Origin: an uncultured Veillonella sp.
GTDB lineage: Bacteria; Bacillota; Negativicutes; Veillonellales; Veillonellaceae
Reading direction: 5' to 3'
DNA: 17,089 nucleotides
NCBI GenBank assembly: GCA_934183145.1
Contig: CAKPSA010000017.1
Location: 1-17,089 of the forward strand
The stretch's first letter is position 1. Every line of letters begins with the position of its first letter. The notes beneath the pieces are model-generated. The model made no database searches. It was given only the letters and a program-made list of their open reading frames with translations, and had not been told where the DNA came from. The position numbers were made by a program, and so were the translations under genes. Shown piece after piece: positions 1 to 6,607 of the stretch.

Positions 1-48
1 ACGACTGAAGAAAACGGCACACGTTTATACTCCATTCGTAAAAAATAA
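1..48 (+). CDS. 3' end of an unidentified protein-coding gene (partial)
   Basis: Frame 1 is open from the window edge and gives 15 residues, TTEENGTRLYSIRKK, followed by a TAA stop at 46-48. A strong hairpin terminator follows 30 bases later, which supports this being the true end of a plus-strand gene. Too little is visible to name a family. The short basic tail (SIRKK) carries no recognisable motif. Confidence 0.6.
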   Translation, partial: TTEENGTRLYSIRKK

Positions 49-78
49 TAGAATATCTACTCTCAGATATATGTACCC

Positions 79-108
79 AAAAAGGAGCGTAACTTACGCT
101 CCTTTTTT
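79..108 (+). terminator. Rho-independent terminator after the partial first gene
   Basis: A perfect stem pairs AAAAAGGAGCGTA (79-91) with its complement (95-107) around a three-base loop and runs directly into a T tract. It lies 30 bases after the stop at 48 and ends that transcript. The A/T flanks are symmetric, so it could also work on the other strand. Confidence 0.85.
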
Positions 109-403
109 CATGCTTAATAATTGATATATACCTTAAATAATCGCAGAAATATATCCCTATATATCGTTTTATTTATCACATATTACCTAATCACTAACGC
201 TCTTTCTTTCATATGTTATGTATGAAATTATAAAATTCTGAATTTTCTATCTATTTTTACAAAACTGTAGCTATAAGCACAGCATTGATAAGTAATATCA
301 TTTATAATGTAACCATAAGATAAATACATCATATTATGTATTAGCACATCGTAACGTATAAACGTAAGCTTTCAACATAAAAGCTAGAATCAGGAGGTCT
401 ATT
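109..403. other. AT-rich intergenic region upstream of the cupin gene
   Basis: About 295 bases with no open frame carrying a ribosome binding site. It should contain the promoter of the cupin gene, but only weak candidates are visible, such as a TATAAT at 304-309 without a good -35 at the usual distance. A small hairpin (AGCTTT at 367-372 with AAAGCT at 380-385) lies just before the ribosome binding site. Confidence 0.5.
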
Positions 404-691
404 ATGGCAGGCACAGTTAATCAAGAATTAGGTTTATTATTCCAAGGTCCTAACTATGTAATCGTTAAAAAAGGCGGCAAAGCTGGTGAAAAGGTTGAAA
501 AACACAACCATCCAGAAGCTAATGTAATCTTTACAGTAGTTAAAGGTAAAGTACAAGTATTCCTTAACGAAACTGAAGAACACGTACTTGTACCAGGCCA
601 AGTATTAGAATTCAACGGCGACAACTACATCCAAGCAACACTTGTGGAAGACAGCGAATTCGTTGTAAACCTTATTCATAAACCTGAATAA
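404..691 (+). CDS. Small single-domain cupin-fold protein
   Basis: The product has 95 residues, the size of a minimal cupin barrel. The ATG is preceded by AGGAGGT at 392-398, spaced 5 bases, so the start is clear. The H34-N-H36 pair followed by strand-rich sequence and G at the end of VVKG matches cupin motif 1. The second motif is recognisable from PGQVLEF, but the usual metal-binding histidine after the PxG turn is absent, so the metal site may be incomplete or built differently. It has no signal peptide or membrane segment and is probably cytoplasmic. The gene stands alone between two terminators. Substrate and role cannot be read from the sequence; cupins this small include sugar-binding, dioxygenase-like and regulatory proteins. 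Confidence 0.85.
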   Translation: MAGTVNQELGLLFQGPNYVIVKKGGKAGEKVEKHNHPEANVIFTVVKGKVQVFLNETEEHVLVPGQVLEFNGDNYIQATLVEDSEFVVNLIHKPE

Positions 692-721
692 AAACTAGTT
701 TAGTACATAAACCCTATAAGA

Positions 722-757
722 AAAGGCGGTTAATCGTAATTGATTAACCGCCTTTTT
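722..757. terminator. Bidirectional terminator between the cupin and nitroreductase genes
   Basis: A 14-bp perfect stem, AAAGGCGGTTAATC (722-735) with its complement (742-755), has a six-base loop and is flanked by A and T runs. It lies between two convergent genes (stops at 691 on plus and 781 on minus) and can serve both. Confidence 0.85.
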
Positions 758-780
758 TATGGAGCTTACATTTTTTAAGC

Positions 781-1302
781 TTAAAAGGAATTATATATTG
801 TTAGCTCACTTACATCAGACCGTTTTGTATGGCCCGGTGCAGGTACACAGTCTGGATGAGGGTATCCAATAGGGAAGATAGCTACAGGAATGATGTTATC
901 TGGCAAGTTATAAGCCATACGCACTTTAGCTGGATCAAAATGGGCAATCCATGTTGTACCTAGCCCCATATCTGCGACTTGGAACATAATATGAGAGCCT
1001 ACAATACTGGCGTCTACAGTGCCTAAATCCGCATCATCGTACTCTCGTTTCCAGCTTACCTTATTATCGTAACAAACTATAATAGCCAAAGGAGCATTAA
1101 AATGACCATTTGTGCAGTCTTTAAGTTTATTAAGACTATCTTCTGTATTTAATACAAGTAGTCGTTGTGGCTGATAATTATGAGCTGTAGGCGCTAATCT
1201 TGCTACCGCTAAGATAGTATCTACCTTCTCCTGCTCTACTGGCTTTGTATCAAATTTTCGAACGGAATACCGTTCTGTGGCTAATGCTTTAAAATCCTTC
1301 AT
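781..1302 (-). CDS. Nitroreductase family FMN-dependent oxidoreductase
   Basis: The 173-residue product has the compact nitroreductase fold. The N-terminal ERYSVRKFDTKPV matches the family's R-S-x-R-x-F phosphate-binding start of the FMN site. LAPTAHNYQPQRLLVL is the usual second FMN-contact segment, and VAIFPIGYPHPD near residue 145 is the typical C-terminal GxP motif. Members reduce nitro compounds, quinones or flavins with NAD(P)H, usually as cytoplasmic homodimers; the natural substrate cannot be told here. The start is an ATG with AAGGAG about 10 bases upstream. It follows the 130-aa gene on the same strand after 82 bases, so the two could be cotranscribed, although AT-rich promoter-like sequence lies in that gap. 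Confidence 0.9.
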   Translation of the reverse strand: MKDFKALATERYSVRKFDTKPVEQEKVDTILAVARLAPTAHNYQPQRLLVLNTEDSLNKLKDCTNGHFNAPLAIIVCYDNKVSWKREYDDADLGTVDASIVGSHIMFQVADMGLGTTWIAHFDPAKVRMAYNLPDNIIPVAIFPIGYPHPDCVPAPGHTKRSDVSELTIYNSF

Positions 1303-1384
1303 TAGATCTCACTCCTTAGTTGAAATAAGCTAATCCATTTTAAAGAAAACACCTATATAATACTTATAATATATTAATTCGCTA

Positions 1385-1777
1385 TTATAGCTCTCCTTTT
1401 ACCACTTGAACCACTTCATTAAAATCCTCTGAAAGGGCATCAAATTCTTGGTCAGAATATAGGAAATAACCTTCTAAACCTCTATGAATAATTGCATTTA
1501 CTGTTGGGTGAAACTCTTCATCTGTGGCATCAATGACGAATTGCGTCATTTGATAAGCGACTTCCTCTGAATACGCGAGTTTATCTATACCGATGCAGAC
1601 CATCAAGACTTGAACATCCTCTGGTGTAAGGGACTCCTTTTGAGCCGTCCCATTTAACATTCCAAAAATATATGCTGCCGCTAACTGTCTATCAAGCTCA
1701 TCCTCTAAATCAATCGTAACTAAACTAAGGAATGTATCAACCATTTCCATAACTTCATTCACAATACTATCTTTCAT
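1385..1777 (-). CDS. 130-aa acidic protein of uncertain family (possibly Imm48-like)
   Basis: A soluble, acidic, mainly helical 130-residue protein with ATG start and AAAGGA upstream. There is no signal peptide, membrane segment or cysteine cluster. The segments AAYIFGMLNGTA (about residues 34-45) and NAIIHRGLEGYFLYS (about 94-108) look like conserved family signatures and remind me of the small Imm48 immunity-type proteins, but this is recollection and I could not confirm it. No toxin gene is adjacent: neighbours are a nitroreductase downstream and ompH upstream. If the family call is right, it would be an orphan immunity-type gene or a domesticated homologue. I am sure it is a real gene, not of its function. 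Confidence 0.75.
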   Translation of the reverse strand: MKDSIVNEVMEMVDTFLSLVTIDLEDELDRQLAAAYIFGMLNGTAQKESLTPEDVQVLMVCIGIDKLAYSEEVAYQMTQFVIDATDEEFHPTVNAIIHRGLEGYFLYSDQEFDALSEDFNEVVQVVKGEL

Positions 1778-1891
1778 AATAAATCCTTTCTAGAACAGCT
1801 TACACATTACTACAAGCAACATTATCTCTATTCATGCTACTTCCATTACAATATATTTCTCTATCTTACTGTAAAAGTCCTTTAAATCAAA

Positions 1892-1923
1892 AAGCCCCTT
1901 ATCTGAAACCAGACAAGGGGCCA
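1892..1923 (-). terminator. Terminator of the ompH/skp gene
   Basis: On the minus strand a 12-pair stem (1894-1905 with 1910-1921, one A/C mismatch) with a GC-rich base and four-base loop is followed by a run of T (complement of AAA at 1891-1893 and the A-rich flank). It lies 12 bases past the ompH stop. Confidence 0.85.
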
Positions 1924-1933
1924 TTGTTATATA

Positions 1934-2392
1934 TTATTTTTTAAGACGGCTAATTACTTCGTTAGTAATGTTTTCGATTTTGCTGTTAGCGTCAGCCGCA
2001 CGGATTGTGTATGGATCATCCAATACTACATCCATTTTTTTCTCAACGCGAATGGATTCAACAGCATTGTGAATTGCTTGCATCATAGGTTGAGCAATTT
2101 TGTTGATTTCTTCGTTTTCTTTTTGAAGCAATGGAGCTACGGATTTGTTGAATTCAGCTTCTGCTTGAGCTTGATCTTGAATTTTTTCAATTTCTTGTAC
2201 TTTTTTCTCAATTTGTGGACGGTATTGAGCGTCTACTTGTTGCATTTTCATATCTAATGCACCATAGCCAGGGTAGCTATTTACTACTTGGCTCATATTT
2301 ACTAAGCCAATGTTAGCAGCACTTGCTACTGCAGCAGTAGCAGACATAGCACCAACGATAGCTAGGGTAGTTAATTTTTTAGATAATTTCAT
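1934..2392 (-). CDS. OmpH/Skp family periplasmic chaperone
   Basis: The likely product has 152 residues. The open frame extends upstream to 2476, but the ATG at 2392 is chosen because GAGGAGG precedes it at the right distance and because it begins a classic signal peptide: MKLSKK, a hydrophobic run, then cleavage after ASA near residue 25. The mature protein starts with NIGLVNMSQVVNSYPGY, typical of OmpH/Skp, continues with a long charged coiled coil (about residues 45-110) and ends in a second small strand segment (MDVVLDDPYTIRAAD). Skp-type trimers hold unfolded outer-membrane proteins in the periplasm between Sec export and the BAM complex. Its presence supports a cell with an outer membrane. 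It is transcribed alone, with its own promoter and terminator. Confidence 0.92.
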   Translation of the reverse strand: MKLSKKLTTLAIVGAMSATAAVASAANIGLVNMSQVVNSYPGYGALDMKMQQVDAQYRPQIEKKVQEIEKIQDQAQAEAEFNKSVAPLLQKENEEINKIAQPMMQAIHNAVESIRVEKKMDVVLDDPYTIRAADANSKIENITNEVISRLKK

Positions 2393-2449
2393 CTGAAATC
2401 CTCCTCGAAATAAAAGTGTCACTATACAATCCAATAGTGTACTATTTTT

Positions 2450-2478
2450 ACTATAACAAATCTCGCTAACTTTCACAA
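2450..2478 (-). promoter_or_regulatory. Candidate promoter of ompH/skp
   Basis: On the minus strand TTGTGA (2473-2478) and TATAGT (2450-2455) are 17 bases apart, a good sigma-A arrangement. Transcription would start near 2443, giving a leader of about 50 bases that holds a small hairpin (CACTAT at 2420-2425 with ATAGTG at 2434-2439) ahead of the ribosome binding site. The -35 overlaps a GTGAAAG word seen in several other intergenic regions here. Confidence 0.55.
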
Positions 2479-2542
2479 GACTATGTTACATAGCATAATA
2501 AAGCCCTATGAACTGCTTATGAAAGTCTATAGAAGTTAAAAT

Positions 2543-2615
2543 AATACCCACAGGCACGCCCTGAATCTATAATCGCAGTCGCTACGGACATATTCAGAGC
2601 ACACATGTGGGTATT
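2543..2615 (-). other. Structured intergenic element, perhaps terminator of the cobA-ytfI-ytfJ operon
   Basis: Ten-base arms AATACCCACA (2543-2552) and TGTGGGTATT (2606-2615) are perfect complements 53 bases apart. Inside, CTGAAT (2561-2566) pairs with ATTCAG (2592-2597), and on the minus strand a small CGTAG/CTGCG hairpin can form at the apex. The minus-strand copy begins 36 bases after the ytfJ stop and ends in a modest T-rich stretch (ATTATTTT), so it may end that operon. The apex is more complex than a normal terminator; it could be a processed small RNA or a miniature repeat. I do not recognise an RNA family. Confidence 0.5.
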
Positions 2616-2651
2616 ACGGCTTTCACCTAGTATTTATAATTCGTCACCGAA

Positions 2652-3029
2652 TTATTGTTCATCGTTCAAATAAATGTATTTATCGGATTTCAATTTAGAC
2701 ACGAGGTCAGGCACCAAACCGATAAGACGATCGAAGCTGCTGCTGTAAGGGTTGCCTTTAATGTTGAACAACTCGATGCGTTCGCCTTTAATAACGAGGA
2801 TAGCGCTTGGTTCCATTTTGGCACCGCCGCCACCGCCGCCACATTCGTGATTTTTGTTAGCAGTGTTGTGGTTTGTACCAGTACCGAAACCAAATGTTAC
2901 GTCTACGAATGGAACAAGTGTAGTATCGCCGATTTGCACCGCTTCGCCTACTACAGTTTCCACCTTAATCATATTTTTGAATTTCTCGAATAGGACTTCC
3001 AAATTCTCTTTTACATTACTGTTCTCCAT
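2652..3029 (-). CDS. ytfJ: GerW/YtfJ family protein
   Basis: The product has 125 residues. Two in-frame starts exist, GTG at 3032 and ATG at 3029; GGAGG at 3037-3041 lies 7 bases from the ATG and only 4 from the GTG, so ATG is preferred. The family pattern is clear: an N-terminal helix (LEVLFEKFKNMI), VVGEAVQIGDTTLVPFVDVTFGFGTG, a glycine run (CGGGGGGAK, about residues 63-71), then SAILVIKGERIELFNIKG and a C-terminal helix ahead of LVSKLK. In Bacillus, YtfJ/GerW is linked to spore germination, but homologues are widespread in non-sporing relatives where the role is unknown. It follows a DUF2953 gene on the same strand, the same ytfI-ytfJ pairing as in Bacillus, which supports both calls. Confidence 0.88.
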   Translation of the reverse strand: MENSNVKENLEVLFEKFKNMIKVETVVGEAVQIGDTTLVPFVDVTFGFGTGTNHNTANKNHECGGGGGGAKMEPSAILVIKGERIELFNIKGNPYSSSFDRLIGLVPDLVSKLKSDKYIYLNDEQ

Positions 3030-3101
3030 CACAGTACCTCCGCTTTTTGTGAAAGTATCATTGCTATATTAGCTCATGTACTTAGTTGACTTAATATATC
3101 C

Positions 3102-4241
3102 TTACGCTGTTTGACCTTGTTCGGCTTTCAGCTTTTCTAACTGCTTAGCTTCCTTCCGTTTAACCCAGAAGACGCGAGCACCTTCACCCAATAGGGAACG
3201 CATTGGCTTAGATAGTAAAAATCTTGTGCCATGCCAAGCCATGACAGCTAAAATGATGCGACCTTTGATGTGACCGCTACCTTCACCGGCCCAATTTACA
3301 TAATCGAGCTCGATGTTCTCAGCTTGTTCTGGCCAAATACTGTATAGCATAGATGCGATAATCCCCATGCGATATGGGTCACCGATACCAAATCGACCTT
3401 CTATAGCCACATCGCGTGGTTTAGAGTGGTCATAGCATCGTTTCGAAACAAGGAATAGCTGGTGCCACAATTCTGTGTTCGTTACATGTTTCATGAACCA
3501 AAATGTAGGAATTTTAGACTTGAATGATGCCACCGGATCGTTTGGATCTGGCTTTTCAAAACGTTGTTTCACCGTCGTTTTGAGGTCTTTCACCTTCGTA
3601 AATACCTTTTCCTTGATGGAACCGTCACTGTTGAAAGTAACGCGGCTCACTGTTTCGTCATCGCTTTTAATATGGGATGTTGGGTCTTGCTGAATGGAGT
3701 CATACCGATCAGCACGAGCTTGTGCATCCATATCTTTAGAAGCTTGTTCAGGACGTTCAATGCGCTCATTTGATTTTTGAGAAGTCCCCGCTCCTGGCGC
3801 TTCTTCATCACTAAAGGTAGCGTCAGAACGTGTGGAGCTCTTCAAATCATCAAAGCTAGTACCACTAGAGCTTGCGGAAGGACCTTGTCCGCCCCCTTGC
3901 ATCGCCTTAGCAAAGGCCTCTGCTTGTGACATATCATCGTCTTCGTCCACAACTTTTTGGTATTCTTCGTCTACGCGATTTTCAAGCCATTCTTCATAGT
4001 CTTTCACAGGACCAATCTTGAGCATGCCCAAAATATATAATTCCTTAAAAAATGGTTTGTCCTGCAAATACGCTAAATGCAGTGAAAATACACGCCATAG
4101 CCATTTGACGCGCACCTCGCCACGATATGGCGAGCGTCCGTTGATTTCGATGCTATATGTGATTGGTGTCAGTAGGATAATCAAGATGAGTGCTGCAATG
4201 ATGGCCACAATAACGAGGGCCACAATAGCCACTGTACTCAA
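3102..4241 (-). CDS. DUF2953 (YtfI-like) membrane-anchored protein
   Basis: The frame is open to 4250, but a full-strength AAGGAGG (4250-4256) overlaps the GTG at 4250 and nearly touches the ATG at 4247. A TTG at 4241 sits 8 bases away and is the most credible start, giving 379 residues. An N-terminal membrane segment of about 25 residues (STVAIVALVIVAIIAALI onward) is followed by ITYSIEINGRSPYRGEVRVKWLWRVFSLHLAY, the start of DUF2953. The middle (roughly residues 105-200) is hydrophilic, Ser/Asp-rich low complexity. The C-terminal part resumes the domain (IEGRFGIGDPYRMGIIASMLY) and ends in a basic helix. Function is unknown. It is 29 bases after the adenosyltransferase stop and 72 before ytfJ, so the three genes probably form one operon. 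Confidence 0.82.
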   Translation of the reverse strand: MSTVAIVALVIVAIIAALILIILLTPITYSIEINGRSPYRGEVRVKWLWRVFSLHLAYLQDKPFFKELYILGMLKIGPVKDYEEWLENRVDEEYQKVVDEDDDMSQAEAFAKAMQGGGQGPSASSSGTSFDDLKSSTRSDATFSDEEAPGAGTSQKSNERIERPEQASKDMDAQARADRYDSIQQDPTSHIKSDDETVSRVTFNSDGSIKEKVFTKVKDLKTTVKQRFEKPDPNDPVASFKSKIPTFWFMKHVTNTELWHQLFLVSKRCYDHSKPRDVAIEGRFGIGDPYRMGIIASMLYSIWPEQAENIELDYVNWAGEGSGHIKGRIILAVMAWHGTRFLLSKPMRSLLGEGARVFWVKRKEAKQLEKLKAEQGQTA

Positions 4242-4270
4242 CCACATCACCTCCTTAGGTGTACCTATGA

Positions 4271-4849
4271 TTAGTTTTCAATACCTTTTCGAGCCATTAC
4301 GCCTTGAAGGTAATAATGTTTGACCTCTTTCATTTCCGTTACAAGGTCTGCCTCGTCGATTAATTCTTGAGGAGCCCCACGGCCCGTAAATACGAGTTCC
4401 GTTTCTGGATGACGAGCATCGAGCAAAGCCTTTGTTTTATCCCATGTAATGAGTTCAAAGAAGAGTGCCATGTTGTATTCATCAAGAACGACGAGATCGT
4501 ACTCACCACTGCTGATAGCAGCTAGTGCACGTTCGTAGCCTTTTTCGATGAGCGCTACATAGTCCTTTGGCGGATTGCCAGATTCAAAGACAACGACTTC
4601 ATCGCCCCATTTAGCGAGTTCATCCTTGCTCTTCATACCTTCTTTAATGATAAAGAATGGCTTACCCACGGTTTCTAAGGTTAAATTCTTTAAGGTAGGT
4701 AAAATAGTATGTTCACTATATACTTTAGATTTCATAAATTGCAAAAAGAGGACTTTCTTGCCAGCGCCGATGGCACGGATTGCTAGACCGATAGCAGCGG
4801 TCGTTTTGCCCTTGCCTTCGCCGGTATAAACTTGTACATAGGCCTTCAT
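4271..4849 (-). CDS. cobO: Cob(I)yrinic acid a,c-diamide / cob(I)alamin adenosyltransferase (CobA/CobO/BtuR type)
   Basis: The product has 192 residues, a normal size. The frame extends to an ATG at 4867, but GGAGG lies exactly 7 bases before the ATG at 4849 (MKAYVQVYTG), so that start is chosen. The P-loop TGEGKGKTTAA (residues 9-19) is the family signature for ATP binding, and VVLDEYNMALFFELI carries the Walker-B-like acidic pair. The enzyme transfers the 5'-deoxyadenosyl group of ATP to reduced corrinoid, making adenosylcobalamin in the cytoplasm. In propionate-forming Veillonella this would feed methylmalonyl-CoA mutase (knowledge of the genus, not seen here). The adjacent DUF2953 and ytfJ genes have no obvious link to B12. 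A terminator of the upstream operon lies just outside at 4906-4953. Confidence 0.93.
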   Translation of the reverse strand: MKAYVQVYTGEGKGKTTAAIGLAIRAIGAGKKVLFLQFMKSKVYSEHTILPTLKNLTLETVGKPFFIIKEGMKSKDELAKWGDEVVVFESGNPPKDYVALIEKGYERALAAISSGEYDLVVLDEYNMALFFELITWDKTKALLDARHPETELVFTGRGAPQELIDEADLVTEMKEVKHYYLQGVMARKGIEN

Positions 4850-4905
4850 AGATATACCTCCGTTCATATACTTTTATTTTACAATATATATATGCAAAAA
4901 GAAAG

Positions 4906-4953
4906 AAAAAGAACTTGCTATTAGTGCATTTGCACGCATAACAAGTTCTTTTT
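4906..4953. terminator. Terminator downstream of the M23 peptidase gene, T-rich on both strands
   Basis: A 12-bp outer stem AAAAAGAACTTG (4906-4917) pairs perfectly with 4942-4953. The enclosed 24 bases contain a second hairpin, GTGC (4924-4927) with GCAC (4932-4935). On the minus strand it ends in TTTTTCTTTCTTTTT, 70 bases after the peptidase stop at 5024. Confidence 0.8.
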
Positions 4954-5023
4954 TCTATGAATTATGTTTCATGTTACATATATTCTGTTTTATATTACGT
5001 ATATCGTAAGACGTTTTACCTTT

Positions 5024-5977
5024 TTAGTTACTAATTGGTAAGAAGATCATAGGGTCTGTAGGAGATCCATTGAGGCGTACCTCATAGTGAACGTGGGCGC
5101 CCGTACTTTTACCAGTACTACCCATCAAGGCTATCGTTTGACCTTGTTTTACGCTCATCCCTACGGTTACCAATACAGCACTATTATGGCCATAACGTGT
5201 TACGAAGCCATTGCCATGGTCGATTTCAACAAGATTGCCGTAACCGCCCTCTGTATAACCTGCAAAGGTTACAACGCCAGCAGCGGTAGCCACGATTTGT
5301 GTACCATAGTCATCGGCGATATCTACCCCTTCATGGAATGCACCGATAGCGCCCGTTACAGGGTCCACACGGCTACCAAATGGAGAGGTAATAACGCCCT
5401 TGCTCGGCCAAATACTTGGCGTAGTGTTATTGCTAACACCACCGGAACCAGCGGAGAAGTTAATGGATTGCATAGCCATAAGGTCTTGCGCACCACCATC
5501 GCGAAGGATATTACGCATTGTATAGAAGCTAACTAGCAATTTTTGTGCATCCTTGTCCATTTTGGACAGACGCGCTGATAATTGTGCCGCCGTCAGCGTC
5601 TTTACTTCGCTTTCATCAGCGGCTTGCTGCTTTGGGTCGCTACCGTCCCCGCCACCTTGAGATGGTGTGCCAGATTCAGCGCCCTTAAGCATTTGCTTAT
5701 TCTCTTCGCTAATTTGATTTAAGTTTTGGATTTTCTTATCTAGAACATCTGTCTTTTGTTGTAATAATTTCAGCTGTTCCGATTGCAATTGTGTCTGTTG
5801 ACGTAATTGCATCACCTCAGCTTGGCGCACAATGCCCCAAATGCCGAGAACCAACGCCGCGATGATTAAGATAGAGCCTACAATGGCTGCTACTTTCGCC
5901 TGCTTGGTTGTTAATGTCAATATGCAGTTGTCACCATTTCTTTCAACTTTGTTTGAAATAAATGCCGGTACTTTCAA
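5024..5977 (-). CDS. Membrane-anchored M23 (LytM) family metallopeptidase
   Basis: A 317-residue protein starting at TTG, chosen because AAGGAAGG lies 6 bases upstream and no better ATG is near. A single membrane segment spans about residues 29-50, a coiled coil about 54-98, and a Gly/Ser/Asp linker about 100-122. The C-terminal catalytic domain (about 188-317) has all zinc and catalytic residues: H215 and D219 in FHEGVDIA, H264 in RYGHNS, and H295/H297 in GAHVHYEV. It is therefore expected to be an active endopeptidase cutting peptidoglycan crosslinks. Because the domain is complete, it is not obviously a degenerate EnvC/NlpD-type activator, although the coiled coil plus LytM layout resembles those. 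It is 12 bases after the DUF4446 gene and surely cotranscribed with it. Confidence 0.92.
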   Translation of the reverse strand: MKVPAFISNKVERNGDNCILTLTTKQAKVAAIVGSILIIAALVLGIWGIVRQAEVMQLRQQTQLQSEQLKLLQQKTDVLDKKIQNLNQISEENKQMLKGAESGTPSQGGGDGSDPKQQAADESEVKTLTAAQLSARLSKMDKDAQKLLVSFYTMRNILRDGGAQDLMAMQSINFSAGSGGVSNNTTPSIWPSKGVITSPFGSRVDPVTGAIGAFHEGVDIADDYGTQIVATAAGVVTFAGYTEGGYGNLVEIDHGNGFVTRYGHNSAVLVTVGMSVKQGQTIALMGSTGKSTGAHVHYEVRLNGSPTDPMIFLPISN

Positions 5978-5989
5978 TACAAACCTTCC

Positions 5990-6511
5990 TTATTTAGAAA
6001 CGATGGCGCTCGTTAACGCTTCCTCATTGGTGCGTTCGCCCAACGCTTCGTTCAAACTCTCTAATTCTTCTTGTGAAAGACTTACGAGACTTTTACCTTT
6101 CACAATGGGTTTACTAAAAATACGGGATTCATTACGACCGTAAATACTGGAGATACAGATGCCGTTATTGTTGCCGTCAAGCAATGTAAGCGCAAAGGAC
6201 AAATCATTACCGATATTTTCAAAGGCATTATATTTAATAAAGCCAATTTTTTGTATCGTATTGCTTTGAATATTGCGGATTGCCGCTTGCTCGGTCATCA
6301 TTGTCTCAAGACCCTTCGCAGCATCGCGAATTTCGCTAACCTCTACAGATAATTTACGTTCTAGGCTCGCACCATTGTCCCCTTGCATAAAGAAATCGTA
6401 TTTCTTTTTAAGGCTCCCTAAGCGAATGTGCAAGATGACACAATACACTAACAACGCTATAACAAGGACGATGGTTGCCATGCCAATCCACGGTTGAATC
6501 GATTCGAACAT
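5990..6511 (-). CDS. DUF4446 family single-pass membrane protein
   Basis: A 173-residue protein with one N-terminal membrane segment (about residues 8-28), a charged helical part (SLKKKYDFFMQG and on) and a conserved C-terminal block: QKIGFIKYNAFENIGNDLSFALTLLDGNNNGICISSIYGRNESR, here broken by me only for description and located at about residues 87-130. This block is the DUF4446 hallmark. Such genes often sit next to parB in Firmicutes; here hydF lies between. Function is unknown. ATG start with AAGGAA upstream. It is the first gene of a two-gene operon with the M23 peptidase, whose SD overlaps the end of this gene, so a cell-envelope role is a reasonable guess only. Confidence 0.85.
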   Translation of the reverse strand: MFESIQPWIGMATIVLVIALLVYCVILHIRLGSLKKKYDFFMQGDNGASLERKLSVEVSEIRDAAKGLETMMTEQAAIRNIQSNTIQKIGFIKYNAFENIGNDLSFALTLLDGNNNGICISSIYGRNESRIFSKPIVKGKSLVSLSQEELESLNEALGERTNEEALTSAIVSK

Positions 6512-6552
6512 GTATATTCCTTCCTATACAATCATTCAAACTCCAACACTTA

Positions 6553-6580
6553 ATTATACCATTTTTATTGTGAAAGTTAA
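6553..6580 (-). promoter_or_regulatory. Candidate promoter of the DUF4446-M23 operon
   Basis: On the minus strand TATAAT (6553-6558) is preceded by TGG, an extended -10, and by TTAACT (6575-6580) at 16 bases. It lies about 42 bases before the start codon. An ACTTTCAC word (6570-6577) overlaps the -35. Confidence 0.6.
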
Positions 6581-6607
6581 ATGACTGTATGCAATTTAAT
6601 TTAATAA

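Noticed and set aside
1385..1777. Toxin-antitoxin pair formed with the neighbouring nitroreductase
   Set aside because: The neighbour is a normal flavin enzyme and no small toxin-like frame is adjacent.
2655..2993. 112-codon plus-strand open frame opposite ytfJ, and other long opposite-strand frames such as 5087-5536 and 13347-13760
   Set aside because: They lie entirely within well-identified genes on the other strand, lack a ribosome binding site and give low-complexity or cysteine/serine-rich translations typical of shadow frames.
4965..4980. Another parS-like sequence (TGTTTCATGTTACATA)
   Set aside because: It loses the central CACGTG and differs from parS at several positions; not credible.
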